Shown: positions 42,208-50,777, counted from the stretch's first letter. The stretch is 64,000 nt of DNA from an uncultured Ferrovibrio sp. (GCF_937960835.1 NZ_CALGPC010000016.1:62001-126000); one strand, 5' to 3'. A program made the numbers and translations. The notes: generated by a model not told the origin, from the sequence alone.

Positions 42208-43890
42208 TTACGCCACGGCTGACGGCATTGCCGCCTTCCTGCGCTCTTCGTCCTGCAGCACGCGCCACAAAATCTTTCCGCTGCCCGATTTCGGCAGGCT
42301 GTCGGCAAAGGTGATGATGCGCGGCACCTTGTAAGCCGCCATGCGCTCGCGGCACCAGGCCTGAATGCTTTCCGGCGTTAGATCCGTGGCGTCGTCCTTG
42401 GGCACGATCACCGCCTTCACCGTCTCGCCGCGATGCGCATCAGGGGCTGCAATGATGCAGACCTCGCGGATGCCCGGATGGGCATACATCATGCCTTCGA
42501 TCTCGGTCGGCCAGACCTTGAAGCCTGATGCATTGATCATGCGCTTCAGCCGATCGACCAGGAAGAAATAGCCTTCCTCGTCGTAATAGCCGAGATCGCC
42601 GGTGCGGAAGAAGCGTTTGCCGTCGCGCTCAAAGAACACCGCCGCCGTTTCCTCCGGCCGGTTCCAGTAGCCGAGAAAGATCTGCGGTCCGGAGACGACG
42701 ATCTCGCCGGTCTCGTTGGGGCCGAGTTCTTCCATCGTGTCCGGGTTGATCACGCGCGAATCGACATCGAAGATCGGAATGCCTAGGCATTGCGGTTTCG
42801 GCCGCTCATGCGGATTGATATGCGTCGCCGCAATCGTCTCCGACAGCCCGTAGCCTTCGATATAGTCCAGCCCGGTCAGTTCCTTCAGCTTGGCCGCCAC
42901 AGGACCAGGCATCGCCGCGCCGCCGCCGCCGATGCCGGTCAGGCTGGACAGATCGAAGGAAGCAACCTCGGGGTCGGACAGGAAATCGATCGCCATGGTG
43001 GTGATGCTGCGCCATTGCGTCACCCGATGCCGGCGGATCAGCTCGGCCGCCGTGCGCCGATCCCAGCGGGTCATCATCACCATGGTCGCGCCGGCAAAAA
43101 TCGGCGTGTTCATCGAATTCTGCATGCCGGTGACATGGAACAGCGGCAGGGTCACCAGATGCACCGCCTCGGGCGAGCCAGGCTTCCAGGCGACATAGGC
43201 GAACAGGGTCGCCGTGACGCTGCGGATCGAATGCAGACAGCCTTTCGGCGCGCCGGTCGTGCCGGAGGAATAGGGCAGAACGCACCAGTCATCCGGCGTT
43301 GCGCGATGCGGGCCTGCTTCCAGTCCTGCTGCCAGTGCATCCATCCACGCTACCGCACCGGCGGCGCTGACCGCGATCCGCGGTGCCGCCACCACATCCG
43401 GCAAGGCCAGATCGGTTTGCTCGCGCACATAATCGCCATAGGCAGCGATGATTGCGTGTTGCAGCAATCCGCTGTCCAGCAGCGGCTTTGCGAATTCGAA
43501 AATCTCCTGGCCGCAGACAATTGTGCTGGCGCCGGTATCGCTGGCGATATGGCGCAGCTCTTCCGTCCGGCTCATCGGGTTGACCGGCACGACCACGGCG
43601 GTCAGCCGCTGGATGGCGTAATAGGCGATGACGAATTGCGGGCTGTTCTGCATGTAGAGCAGCACGCGATCGGCCTTCTTCACGCCGCAGGCTTTTTCCA
43701 GATAGCCCGCCAGCCGGCCCACATCGCGCTGCAGCGCCGCGTAAGTGAGCGGCGTGCCGTAATAGAGAATCGCGGCCTTGTGCGGAAAGCGCCGCGCCGA
43801 GATGGCAAGGTTCTCATAAAGGCTTGTTTCCGGCAGCGTCAGGTGGCGCGGCACGCCCTGGGGCCAGACGGCAAAATGCCGATCGAACAT
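42208..43890 (-). CDS. AMP-binding acyl-CoA ligase
   Basis: This 560-residue adenylate-forming enzyme activates a carboxylic acid to its CoA thioester. Motifs are YSSGTTGAPKG, EGYGLSETIA, RTGDLGYYDEEGYF, VDRLKRMINASG and the C-terminal LPKSGSGKI with the catalytic Lys. It is of the medium/long-chain or aromatic acyl-CoA ligase type. Its length is normal. It is transcribed toward the chemoreceptor and lies between it and the IclR gene, so it may belong to the regulon of the latter. Confidence 0.93.
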   Translation of the reverse strand: MFDRHFAVWPQGVPRHLTLPETSLYENLAISARRFPHKAAILYYGTPLTYAALQRDVGRLAGYLEKACGVKKADRVLLYMQNSPQFVIAYYAIQRLTAVVVPVNPMSRTEELRHIASDTGASTIVCGQEIFEFAKPLLDSGLLQHAIIAAYGDYVREQTDLALPDVVAAPRIAVSAAGAVAWMDALAAGLEAGPHRATPDDWCVLPYSSGTTGAPKGCLHSIRSVTATLFAYVAWKPGSPEAVHLVTLPLFHVTGMQNSMNTPIFAGATMVMMTRWDRRTAAELIRRHRVTQWRSITTMAIDFLSDPEVASFDLSSLTGIGGGGAAMPGPVAAKLKELTGLDYIEGYGLSETIAATHINPHERPKPQCLGIPIFDVDSRVINPDTMEELGPNETGEIVVSGPQIFLGYWNRPEETAAVFFERDGKRFFRTGDLGYYDEEGYFFLVDRLKRMINASGFKVWPTEIEGMMYAHPGIREVCIIAAPDAHRGETVKAVIVPKDDATDLTPESIQAWCRERMAAYKVPRIITFADSLPKSGSGKILWRVLQDEERRKAAMPSAVA

Positions 43891-44042
43891 GGGGCTTCCT
43901 CCGTTTATGCCGCCATGGTCGGCATTTTTGCACGCGGCTTCAACGGCTAATTTGGTGTTTGCGAAGCATCCTCGTTATGCCCGGGGCCGGCCCGGCATCC
44001 TGCGCTGGATGGCGAAAGGTCAGCGGATGATGCCCTCCTTGG

Positions 44043-44843
44043 CTAAACCACCCGTTCCTTCAGATCCTGCGCGGCCTGCAGCAGCGCGGGCAGGAAGGCC
44101 TCCTTCATCTGCTTCGGCGTGGCGCGTTCGACCCGCACACCGACATTCAGCGCCGCCACCACGCGGCCGTCGAAGCGGCGCACCGGCACGGCCAGCGAGC
44201 GGAAGCCAAGCTCGGCCTCCTGGTCAGCCAGCGCATAACCATCGCGCGCCGCTTTCTCGATGATCTTCTTCAGCTCAGCCCTGCCGGTCACCGTCTTCGG
44301 CGTCAGCGGTTTCAGCGCCACGGTGCCGAGATACGCATCGCGCTGATCGGCATTCATGCCCGCAATCAGCACGCGGCCCAAAGCCGAACAGAAGGCCGGC
44401 ACACGGAAACCGATACCCGGTGCCGAAGACATGAAGCGCGGCGGCGAGGCATGCGCCACCATCACCGCATCGCTGCCATCCAGCACGGCCGCCGAACAGG
44501 CTTCATTTAGATCGCGGCAAAGCTGGTCGCAGGTCTGCTGCAGCGCCGTCGCATTGCCGCTGGAGCCCAGAAACGCGCCGGCAAGCTGCAGCACTTTCGG
44601 CGTCAGGCGGAACAGCCGTCCGTCGCTTTCCAGATAACCAAGCTGCTCCAGCGTATAGAGCGCGCGGCGCACGGTGGCGCGCGGCAGATCCACCTGGCGC
44701 GCCACATCGCTCAAGGTCATCTGGCGCTTATCTGCGTCGAAAGCGGACAGAATGCTCAATCCGCGGGCAAGCGCTTCCAGAAAATCCGGGCCATAGCCGC
44801 TCAGGCGGCGTTTTTCTGCATCGATACTGCGAAGGCGGGCCAT
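44043..44843 (-). CDS. IclR family regulator, PcaR/PcaU/PobR type
   Basis: This 266-residue regulator starts at the ATG at 44843 (MARLRSIDAEKRRLSG); the longer frame from 44936 runs through the operator and into the next gene's promoter. The winged helix has MTLSDVARQVDLPRATVRRAL. The ligand domain contains SCAAVLDGSDAVMVA-like and FCSALGRVLIAGM segments typical of the PcaR/PobR branch that senses aromatic acids. It is divergent from the Rieske gene at 44929. The 15-bp site between them resembles the published PcaR box, so the regulator probably controls the Rieske and GS-like genes. Confidence 0.93.
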   Translation of the reverse strand: MARLRSIDAEKRRLSGYGPDFLEALARGLSILSAFDADKRQMTLSDVARQVDLPRATVRRALYTLEQLGYLESDGRLFRLTPKVLQLAGAFLGSSGNATALQQTCDQLCRDLNEACSAAVLDGSDAVMVAHASPPRFMSSAPGIGFRVPAFCSALGRVLIAGMNADQRDAYLGTVALKPLTPKTVTGRAELKKIIEKAARDGYALADQEAELGFRSLAVPVRRFDGRVVAALNVGVRVERATPKQMKEAFLPALLQAAQDLKERVV

Positions 44844-44858
44844 TGCGGATTTATCGCC

Positions 44859-44887
44859 TTGTCGCAATTTGGCGGCAAGGGTAAAAT
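44859..44887 (+). promoter_or_regulatory. Probable promoter of the third Rieske operon
   Basis: TTGTCG (44859-44864) and TAAAAT (44882-44887) are separated by 17 bases and point at the gene at 44929. The -10 matches 5 of 6 consensus bases. The candidate operator begins 9 bases after it, near the expected transcription start. Confidence 0.5.
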
Positions 44888-44896
44888 CGCACACAT

Positions 44897-44911
44897 GTTC
44901 GTTAATCGGAC
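44897..44911. promoter_or_regulatory. PcaR-like operator
   Basis: GTTCGTTAATCGGAC agrees with the PcaR box GTTCGATAATCGCAC at 13 of 15 positions. The wider sequence (44895-44913) is an inverted repeat, ATGTTCG and CGGACAT, with 6 of 7 bases paired. Confidence 0.65.
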
Positions 44912-44928
44912 ATAAAGGGAGGCGCGCC

Positions 44929-46260
44929 ATGACCACCCACGATCAGAACATGCGCATGACTCTGGTCGGGCCGGACAAGCCAGCGGGCAGGCTGCTGCGC
45001 CGCTACTGGCAGCCGGTGGCGCTGATCGAGGAACTGGACGAGCAGCGCCCGGTCCGCGCCGTGAAGGTGCTGGGGCAGGATTTCGTCCTCTTCCGCGACG
45101 AGCAGGGGCGCTACGGCCTGCTGGATCGCGATTGCCCGCATCGCGGCACCGATCTCGCCTTCGGCCGGCCCGAGGATGGCGGCCTGCGCTGCCCCTTCCA
45201 TGGCTGGCTGTTCGATGTCGCCGGTCGCTGCCTGGAAACCCCGGCCGAGCCGGAAGGCAGCAGGCTCTGCCAGCGCATCAGGCAGAAGAGCTATCCGGTC
45301 GTTCTGAAAAGCGGGATTCTGTTCGCTTATCTGGGTGAGGGCGATCCACCGGCTTTCGCCGATCTCGATTGCTTCATTGCACCCGACAGCCATGTCTTCG
45401 CCTTCAAGGGCCATATTGCCTGCAACTGGCTGCAGGCGCTGGAGGTCGGCATCGATCCGGCGCATGCCTCCTTCCTGCATCGCTTCTTCGAGGATGAAGA
45501 TCCGGGCGCCAATTACGGCCGGCAGTTCCGTGCAACCTCTGCCGATTCCGACATGCCGATGACCAAGGTGCTGCGTGAATTCGCCCGCCCGCAGATCGAA
45601 ATCGAGCGCACCGATTACGGCATGCGGCTTTTCGCGCTGCGCCAGATCAGCGAACGCTCAACCCATGTCCGCGTCACCAATCTGCTGTTCCCGCAGGCTT
45701 TTGTCATTCCGCTGTCGGCCGAGATGACGATCACGCAATGGCATGTGCCGGTCGATGATGTGAACTGCTACTGGTATGCGATCTTCACCAGCTTCGGCGC
45801 GCCGGTCGACAAGGCGCAGATGCGCGCCCAGCGGCTGGAGCTCTACACCTTGCCCGATTACATGCCGCGGCTGAACAAGAGCAACAATTACGGCTTCGAT
45901 CCGCTGCAACAGAAGACCCAGACCTATACCGGCATGGGTTTCGACATCAACGTGCACGATCAGTGGGCGGTGGAAAGCCAGGGACCGATCCAGGACCGCA
46001 CGCGCGAACATCTGGGCAGCACCGACAAGGCGATCATCAACTACCGCTCCATGCTGATGAAGGCCATCGACCAGGTCGAGAAAGGCGAAGAACGCCCTCT
46101 GATGGTGCTCAGTGAGGCCGAGGCGCGCCGCATCCGCGGCCCGATCACCGTCGATGGCATTGCTGCCACCACCGATTGGCAGGCATACTGGCGCGACGTC
46201 GACGCGCGCAAGCGGCAGAACGCGCCCTGGAAGGCGCCGATGCCGCAGGCGGCAGAATGA
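44929..46260 (+). CDS. Rieske non-haem iron oxygenase, phthalate dioxygenase-like
   Basis: This 443-residue oxygenase starts at the ATG at 44929 with AAAGGGAGG before it. The Rieske ligands are Cys69, His71, Cys88 and His91 (CPHRGTDLAFG and CPFHGW). The mononuclear iron ligands are in LEVGIDPAHASFLH (Asp176, His179, His184). The length and C-terminus fit the phthalate 4,5-dioxygenase group, which acts as a trimer with a separate reductase. No reductase or beta subunit lies beside it. It is followed by a glutamine-synthetase-like gene, a pairing known from aniline dioxygenase systems. Confidence 0.94.
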   Translation: MTTHDQNMRMTLVGPDKPAGRLLRRYWQPVALIEELDEQRPVRAVKVLGQDFVLFRDEQGRYGLLDRDCPHRGTDLAFGRPEDGGLRCPFHGWLFDVAGRCLETPAEPEGSRLCQRIRQKSYPVVLKSGILFAYLGEGDPPAFADLDCFIAPDSHVFAFKGHIACNWLQALEVGIDPAHASFLHRFFEDEDPGANYGRQFRATSADSDMPMTKVLREFARPQIEIERTDYGMRLFALRQISERSTHVRVTNLLFPQAFVIPLSAEMTITQWHVPVDDVNCYWYAIFTSFGAPVDKAQMRAQRLELYTLPDYMPRLNKSNNYGFDPLQQKTQTYTGMGFDINVHDQWAVESQGPIQDRTREHLGSTDKAIINYRSMLMKAIDQVEKGEERPLMVLSEAEARRIRGPITVDGIAATTDWQAYWRDVDARKRQNAPWKAPMPQAAE

Positions 46261-46299
46261 TCCAGGCGGCAGACGGCCGGTCTGAGAACGGAGGCGCTT

Positions 46300-47748
46300 G
46301 TGAGCAGCATGCCGAGTTTCGTCGACAAGCATGGCCTGTGGTCTGCCGAGCAGCAGCAGGCCGCCAGGGCCGTCGAGAAGGATGTTGCCGGACGCGGCCT
46401 TGGCGTGATCCGCCTCTCATTCGCCGATCAGCATGGCGTGCTGCGGGGCAAGACCATCGTGGCGGAAGAGCTTCCCGCCGCGCTGCGCAATGGCTGTTCG
46501 TTCACAACCACCTTGCTGGCCAAGGATACCTCGCACCGCACGGTCTTTCCTGTTTTCACGCAAGGCGGCGGCTTCGGTCTGCGCGAGATGCAGGGCGCGG
46601 CCGATATCCTGATGCTGCCCGATCCCACCACCTTCAAGGTGCTGCCCTGGGCGCCGCATACCGGCTGGCTGCTGTGTGATCTCTATTTTGCCGACGGCCG
46701 CCCGGTGCCGTTTTCGACGCGGCAGCTTTACCGCAACACGCTGAACAGGCTGAATGAGCAGGGCTATGATTACGTCACCGGCCTTGAAGTCGAATTCCAT
46801 GTCTTCAAGCTTGAGAATCCGCATCTCAAACCGGCAGATGCAGGTCAGCCCGGCACGCCGCCCGATGTCAGCCTGATCACCCAAGGGTATCAGTATCTGA
46901 CCGAGCAGCGTTATGATCAGCATGACGAGATCTACGAAATCCTGCGCAAGAATGTGCAGGGGCTCGGCCTGCCTTTGCGCTCGATGGAAGTCGAATTCGG
47001 CCCCACGCAATGCGAATTCACCTTCCGGCCCGGGCGCAATCTCGAATCCGCCGACACCATGGTGCTGTTCCGTGCTGCAGCCAAGCAGGTTGCCCGCCGT
47101 CACGGCTATCACGTCACCTTCATGTGCCGGCCCAGGCTGCCGAACATTTTTTCCAGCGGCTGGCATCTGCATCAGTCGCTGCAGGACCGCAGATCCGGCG
47201 CCAATGCCTTCATCCCGACTGAAGCCGGCCAGCCGCTGTCGGCGCTCGGCCGGCATTTTCTCGCCGGCCTGCTCGACCATGCGCCGGCCTCGGCTGCCTT
47301 TGCCGCGCCCACCATCAACGCCTATCGCCGCTACCGGCCTTATTCGCTGGCGCCGGACCGCGCCATCTGGGGGCAGGACAATCGCGGCGTGATGGCGCGC
47401 GTGCTCGGCGGCCTTGGCGATGCGGCGACCCGGATCGAGAACCGCCTGGGCGAGCCCGCCGCTAATCCGTATCTCTATCTCGCCTCCCAGCTTGCCGCAG
47501 GCATGGATGGCATTGCCCGCGAGCTGGAACCGCCGCCCTCGGCCGATGCGCCTTACGAGACGCCCGCGCCGCCGCTGCCGCGCTCGCTTGAAGCCGCACT
47601 TGCGGCTTTGCGCGAGAATGCCTGCTACCGCGCGGCCTTCGGCGATCTCTTCGTTAGCTATTTCCTCCATATCAAGGAGGCCGAGATCGCCCGCTTCCAG
47701 CTCGAAGTCACCGAGTGGGAGCACCGCGAATATTTCGAGATGTTCTAG
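46300..47748 (+). CDS. Glutamine synthetase-like ligase
   Basis: This 482-residue protein belongs to the glutamine synthetase superfamily and starts with GTG at 46300 after GGAGG. The N-terminal beta-grasp segment is LSFADQHGVLRGK, catalytic-domain elements include GLEVEFHVF, FGPTQCEFTF, SGWHLHQSL and NAYRRYRPYSLAP. It is longer and more divergent than housekeeping GlnA, like the gamma-glutamylamide synthetases (PuuA, IpuC, TdnQ). Such enzymes join glutamate to an amine, often before oxidation. Beside a Rieske oxygenase this suggests degradation of an aromatic or aliphatic amine, by analogy with TdnQ and aniline dioxygenase. Confidence 0.9.
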   Translation: MSSMPSFVDKHGLWSAEQQQAARAVEKDVAGRGLGVIRLSFADQHGVLRGKTIVAEELPAALRNGCSFTTTLLAKDTSHRTVFPVFTQGGGFGLREMQGAADILMLPDPTTFKVLPWAPHTGWLLCDLYFADGRPVPFSTRQLYRNTLNRLNEQGYDYVTGLEVEFHVFKLENPHLKPADAGQPGTPPDVSLITQGYQYLTEQRYDQHDEIYEILRKNVQGLGLPLRSMEVEFGPTQCEFTFRPGRNLESADTMVLFRAAAKQVARRHGYHVTFMCRPRLPNIFSSGWHLHQSLQDRRSGANAFIPTEAGQPLSALGRHFLAGLLDHAPASAAFAAPTINAYRRYRPYSLAPDRAIWGQDNRGVMARVLGGLGDAATRIENRLGEPAANPYLYLASQLAAGMDGIARELEPPPSADAPYETPAPPLPRSLEAALAALRENACYRAAFGDLFVSYFLHIKEAEIARFQLEVTEWEHREYFEMF

Positions 47749-47758
47749 CATGCTGCAT

Positions 47759-47788
47759 GCCCTCGGGCTTGACCGGGGGCGGCATTTT
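47759..47788 (+). terminator. Weak hairpin after the GS-like gene
   Basis: An 8-bp stem with one G-T pair (47759-47766 with 47773-47780), a 6-base loop, then GGCATTTT. It is a modest terminator candidate 10 bases after the stop. Confidence 0.3.
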
Positions 47789-47865
47789 CTGGTTCATCGG
47801 GGCATTTCCCGGAACGGCGATGCGTCTGCGCAGGCCGCGCCCGGGGCGATATTTTCAGGATATCC

Positions 47866-48489
47866 ATGCCCACCATCTCCCTGTTCCCCACCCGCATCTA
47901 TTTTGCGCCGCTGAAGTCGCGCGGGCTTGAGCGCCTGAACCGCGATCTCGCCGATGAGTGCGAGTCGCTAAGATTGGCCGACATTGCCGGCCAGCGCTGG
48001 AGCGCTAAAAACTATCCCGGCGGCTATACCTCTTATGGCAGCCACGACAAGCTGCATTGCATCTCATCGCTGTTTGCCGATCTGGAAAAGGCGATCACGC
48101 CGCATGTGAAGGCTTACGCGCGCGAGCTCGGCTACGACATGCGCGGCCGCACCGTTGTGATGACCGATTGCTGGGCCAACATGATGTCGGGCCCGGTCAC
48201 CCATGGCCTGCATCTGCATCCGCTGTCCTTCATCAGCGGCACCTACTATGTGCAGGTACCGAAAGGCGCTGCGGCGATCAAGTTCGAAGATCCGCGCCTG
48301 GATCGCCTGATGGCGGCGCCGCCAAAGCGCGACGATCTTGCGCCGCGTGAGCGCACCCATTTCAGCGTGCGGCCAAAGCCTGGCCATCTGGTGCTGTTCG
48401 AAAGCTGGCTGCGCCATGAAGTGCCGCCAAGCTTCACGAAGACCGAGCGCATCTCGATCAGCTTCAATTATGCCTGCCGCGAGGGATGA
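47866..48489 (+). CDS. 2-oxoglutarate/Fe(II) oxygenase-like protein
   Basis: This 207-residue protein matches the small putative 2OG-Fe(II) oxygenase family (TIGR02466 as I recall). It opens with ISLFPTRIYFA, has GLHLHPLSFISGTYYVQVP supplying the first iron ligands, the segment FSVRPKPGHLVLFESWLRHEV with a further His, and the 2OG-binding Arg in ERISISFNYA. The family is thought to hydroxylate unknown substrates. It lies 117 bases after the GS-like gene and could belong to the same regulon. A good terminator follows at 48631. Confidence 0.88.
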   Translation: MPTISLFPTRIYFAPLKSRGLERLNRDLADECESLRLADIAGQRWSAKNYPGGYTSYGSHDKLHCISSLFADLEKAITPHVKAYARELGYDMRGRTVVMTDCWANMMSGPVTHGLHLHPLSFISGTYYVQVPKGAAAIKFEDPRLDRLMAAPPKRDDLAPRERTHFSVRPKPGHLVLFESWLRHEVPPSFTKTERISISFNYACREG

Positions 48490-48630
48490 CTGGACGACGG
48501 GGAATCTGCCGGGCGTGATTGGTGTTAACTTGCAGACTTGCCATTACTGGAAAGTAATTTGCCCGCGGATAATTCTGCGGGCATGATCCGGCCTACGAGT
48601 TTGGGTGCTTCGAGTTAGGTTGGGGGTGCG

Positions 48631-48662
48631 GCGAGCGGATCGAAAGGTCCGCTCGCTTTTTT
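48631..48662 (+). terminator. Rho-independent terminator after the 2OG oxygenase gene
   Basis: A perfect 9-bp stem (48631-48639 with 48648-48656) with an 8-base loop is followed by TTTTTT. It lies about 140 bases after the stop. A second small stem without a T tract (GCCCGC and GCGGGC, 48561-48582) comes before it. Confidence 0.88.
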
Positions 48663-48733
48663 CGTGCAGAAAGCTTCGCCTATTCTCGGGCTCACTTACC
48701 GATTTTCTGCGTAGTCTGTTCTGCTGCCCGACA

Positions 48734-48991
48734 CTAAACAGCCGCCCTCTCCAGTCTGTTCGAGACACCGATATGGCCACCCATTGCGGCGGCCAGTTCC
48801 CGGCAAATCGCCAACCCCAGCCCCATCCCCTCAGGGACTTTGGCCCAGCTGCGGTCGCCGCCCTCGAAAGGCAGAAAGAGCCTTTCCTGGTCGGCAGCAC
48901 TTATGCCGGCGCCGGTGTCATGCACCTCAATGCGCAAGCATTCCTTCCCTCGCCTGATCGGAGCATAAGCGGGACAGTTCCGCAAAGACAC
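48734..48991 (-). pseudogene. Histidine kinase ATPase-domain remnant
   Basis: An 85-codon frame holds only the last part of a histidine kinase ATPase domain: the G1 box VHDTGAGIS and the G2 region EGMGLGLAICRELAAAMGG. The first 15 codons look random, and the N box, phospho-accepting His and all upstream domains are absent. After GVSNRLE the frame diverges; the expected family ending (roughly GRLFSV) appears in a neighbouring frame at about 48740, so a frameshift is likely as well. It is a leftover of a once larger gene, probably cut by recombination when the neighbouring region was rearranged. Confidence 0.8.
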
Positions 48992-49034
48992 TCATTTCAG
49001 CGTGCACCCCAGGCCCGGCCGCCCATCGTTCCAT

Positions 49035-49502
49035 CTAGTTGGGCGTTGCTGCTGTCAGGCGGTTCAGTTTTTCCGCAAGCAATACAAGAGGGCGGCAGCG
49101 CTCGACGCCAGGTATTTTCTGTATCTCCTCCAGCAGCGCATCGAGATCCTCCAGCTGCGGCGTTATTGCAAGAAGGATGAGGTCGAACTCGCCTCCTATG
49201 GTGGCGCAGAGTTTGATCTCGGGGAGCAGTTTGATGCGATCGATCACCTGGCGCTGCTGGCGTTGTGCCAATGCAAGAAGAATGACCGCCTGGGTGTGGT
49301 TCTCATATGGATCCGAGCCGAGCAGAACGCCGTAGCCACGGATAACGCCATCGCGCTCAAGCCGGCGGATGCGCTCATGCACCGTGCTGCGCGCCAGCCG
49401 CAGGCGTTTTGCCAAGGTCATGGTGGATTGCCGGGCATTGGTCTGCAACAGAGCGATGAGCTGCCGGTCCAGCTCATCGCGGATGCCGGTCAGGCGAGGC
49501 AT
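49035..49502 (-). CDS. Lrp/AsnC family transcriptional regulator
   Basis: This 155-residue regulator has an N-terminal helix-turn-helix (about residues 1-55: LDRQLIALLQTNARQSTMTLA, quoted in part, then RSTVHERIRRLERDGVI) and the C-terminal RAM/AsnC ligand domain with IKLCATIGGEFDLILLAITP. Such proteins respond to amino acids. The nearest possible target is uncertain: the kinase remnant lies downstream and the upstream gap is long. Its own leader may hold the site. Length and domains are standard. Confidence 0.93.
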   Translation of the reverse strand: MPRLTGIRDELDRQLIALLQTNARQSTMTLAKRLRLARSTVHERIRRLERDGVIRGYGVLLGSDPYENHTQAVILLALAQRQQRQVIDRIKLLPEIKLCATIGGEFDLILLAITPQLEDLDALLEEIQKIPGVERCRPLVLLAEKLNRLTAATPN

Positions 49503-49977
49503 GCCGGCCTCCCTCAGACCATCAGTTGCTGTGTTCCGCTGCCAACGCCTCGCTGGCGTATTGTCTGGTGAATGTCACGCTCCGGCCATGAGGCAGGGCA
49601 TTGATTTGCCGGATGGCCGCTTCGAGTGCGAGCGGTTGCACAAGACGGAATTATGCTATGAATCGACTTAGCCATGATCCGAGCTCCCTTGCTGAGCTTG
49701 GGTTGTGGTTAGGTCGCATGAGGTGTTCCCAGCACCTCATGCGGCCGCTTTTTCAGCAAAGCTGAATTTCAAAATCGTATTTGGTCTTCAGATTTCGTCA
49801 ATAAAATTCATGCAGAGCAATATGGGCGCCATGTATCATTGTAATGTTATTGCAACGAGAAATTGCCCCTCTGCTTATTTCTCTTTCACTGAATCGTCAA
49901 TTTTAACAAATGCTGTCATTGTTGAAACCGGTCACAACATTAAAGCGCTCAGTCTGATCGGTGGGTAATGACAGTGA
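49503..49977. other. 475-bp gap with an orphan terminator and an AT-richer half
   Basis: No convincing protein gene is visible. The first half is the AsnC leader plus a stretch ending in a very strong terminator at 49712-49753. The second half (about 49755-49970) is clearly richer in A and T than the rest of the window, with runs such as TTTTAACAAATG. An 87-codon plus-strand frame at 49705-49968 has no recognisable feature. The contrast in base composition fits an old insertion or a regulatory region. Confidence 0.6.
49712..49753 (+). terminator. Strong orphan rho-independent terminator
   Basis: A 14-bp stem including one G-T pair (49712-49725 with 49733-49746) and a 7-base loop, then GCTTTTT. 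No plus-strand gene precedes it within 1.2 kb except the 2OG oxygenase, which has its own terminator. It could end an unannotated small RNA or a lost gene. Confidence 0.8.
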
Positions 49978-50499
49978 TCAGGATTTTGCCAGTTGGCGTA
50001 TTGTCGTCATCGGAAGAAACAGCCGTCGGCCCTCGCCTGTAAACGGGATGAAGCCATACTTACGATAAAACGCGGTGGCCTGGTCATCTTTAGCATCGAC
50101 AATCAGCGCATGGACTGCGAGGGTTTGCGTTGCGAGCAGAATGCGGTTCAGGGCATCCATGAGCAGAAAGGTGCCCAGTCCCTGGCCCCGCATACTGTTA
50201 TCGACGGCTAACCGGCCAAGCAGGGCAGCGGGCACGGGGTAGCGCGGCAGCCGCTTCGCCTGGTCGACCGGAAGATTGCTCCGTTGAAAGCTGGTGGCGC
50301 TCAGGCTGTAGTAACCACGAACCGTCAGTGTATCGGTCGGTATAGCCACAAAGACGCGGGCAACATCCCGCTTCACGTCCTGCGAAGCATGCTCCCGGAT
50401 GTAACGGTCGAGTTCAGGAGCACCACACGAGAAGGCCAACCGATCGTGGACCTTGCTATTGAGCGGCACGATCTGCCACGGCGCCAGTGCCTGCTTCAT
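49978..50499 (-). CDS. GNAT-family toxin of a type II toxin-antitoxin pair
   Basis: This 173-residue acetyltransferase starts at the ATG at 50499 (MKQALAPWQIVPL), overlapping the antitoxin stop by ATGA; the longer frame from 50589 is rejected. The acetyl-CoA motif is NSMRGQGLGTFLL, and FYRKYGFIPF supplies the late Tyr. The opening with FSCGAPELDRYIREHA is the mark of TacT/AtaT-type toxins, which acetylate the amino acid on charged tRNA and stop translation. The adjacent RHH protein is the matching antitoxin. Both are probably active, as all motifs are intact. Confidence 0.92.
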   Translation of the reverse strand: MKQALAPWQIVPLNSKVHDRLAFSCGAPELDRYIREHASQDVKRDVARVFVAIPTDTLTVRGYYSLSATSFQRSNLPVDQAKRLPRYPVPAALLGRLAVDNSMRGQGLGTFLLMDALNRILLATQTLAVHALIVDAKDDQATAFYRKYGFIPFTGEGRRLFLPMTTIRQLAKS

Positions 50500-50777
50500 C
50501 CGGCCGTCTTCTTGAATTTGGCGAAGGCCTTGCGCAAGGCCGCATTCGGCGCCGGCGGGTTGGTCAGCGCGTCGTAGAACACCTTCCAATCCGAACTGGA
50601 CAAGGTGACAATTTCGTTCTCGCGGATGACTTTTGCGGCTTCCTCCAGCGCCGTCGCGAGGACAAACTGGCTGACCGTCTTGTGCCGGTAGCTGGCCGCG
50701 CGCTGGAGTACGCTTTTCGACTCCGCGTCGAGGCGTACCTGTAGCCGGTCATCCTTGGTTTCCGCCGTTCTGGGCAT
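50496..50777 (-). CDS. DUF1778 ribbon-helix-helix antitoxin
   Basis: This 93-residue protein has an N-terminal ribbon-helix-helix DNA-binding domain (DRLQVRLDAESKSVLQRAA) and a C-terminal tail (LSSSDWKVFYDALTNPP) that wraps and blocks the GNAT toxin in TacA-type antitoxins. It is upstream of and coupled to the toxin gene. The complex normally represses its own promoter, and a 14-bp palindrome overlaps the -10 box. Size and order are standard for the family. Confidence 0.93.
   Translation of the reverse strand: MPRTAETKDDRLQVRLDAESKSVLQRAASYRHKTVSQFVLATALEEAAKVIRENEIVTLSSSDWKVFYDALTNPPAPNAALRKAFAKFKKTAG

Noticed and set aside
42790..43950. 386-codon plus-strand open frame
   Set aside because: It is antisense to the acyl-CoA ligase and lacks any motif.
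43976..44000. Terminator near ATGCCCGGGGCCGGCCCGGCAT
   Set aside because: The inverted repeat is imperfect and has no T tract on either strand.
49705..49968. 87-codon plus-strand frame in the AT-richer gap
   Set aside because: It starts inside the strong terminator and has no recognisable motif or ribosome site.
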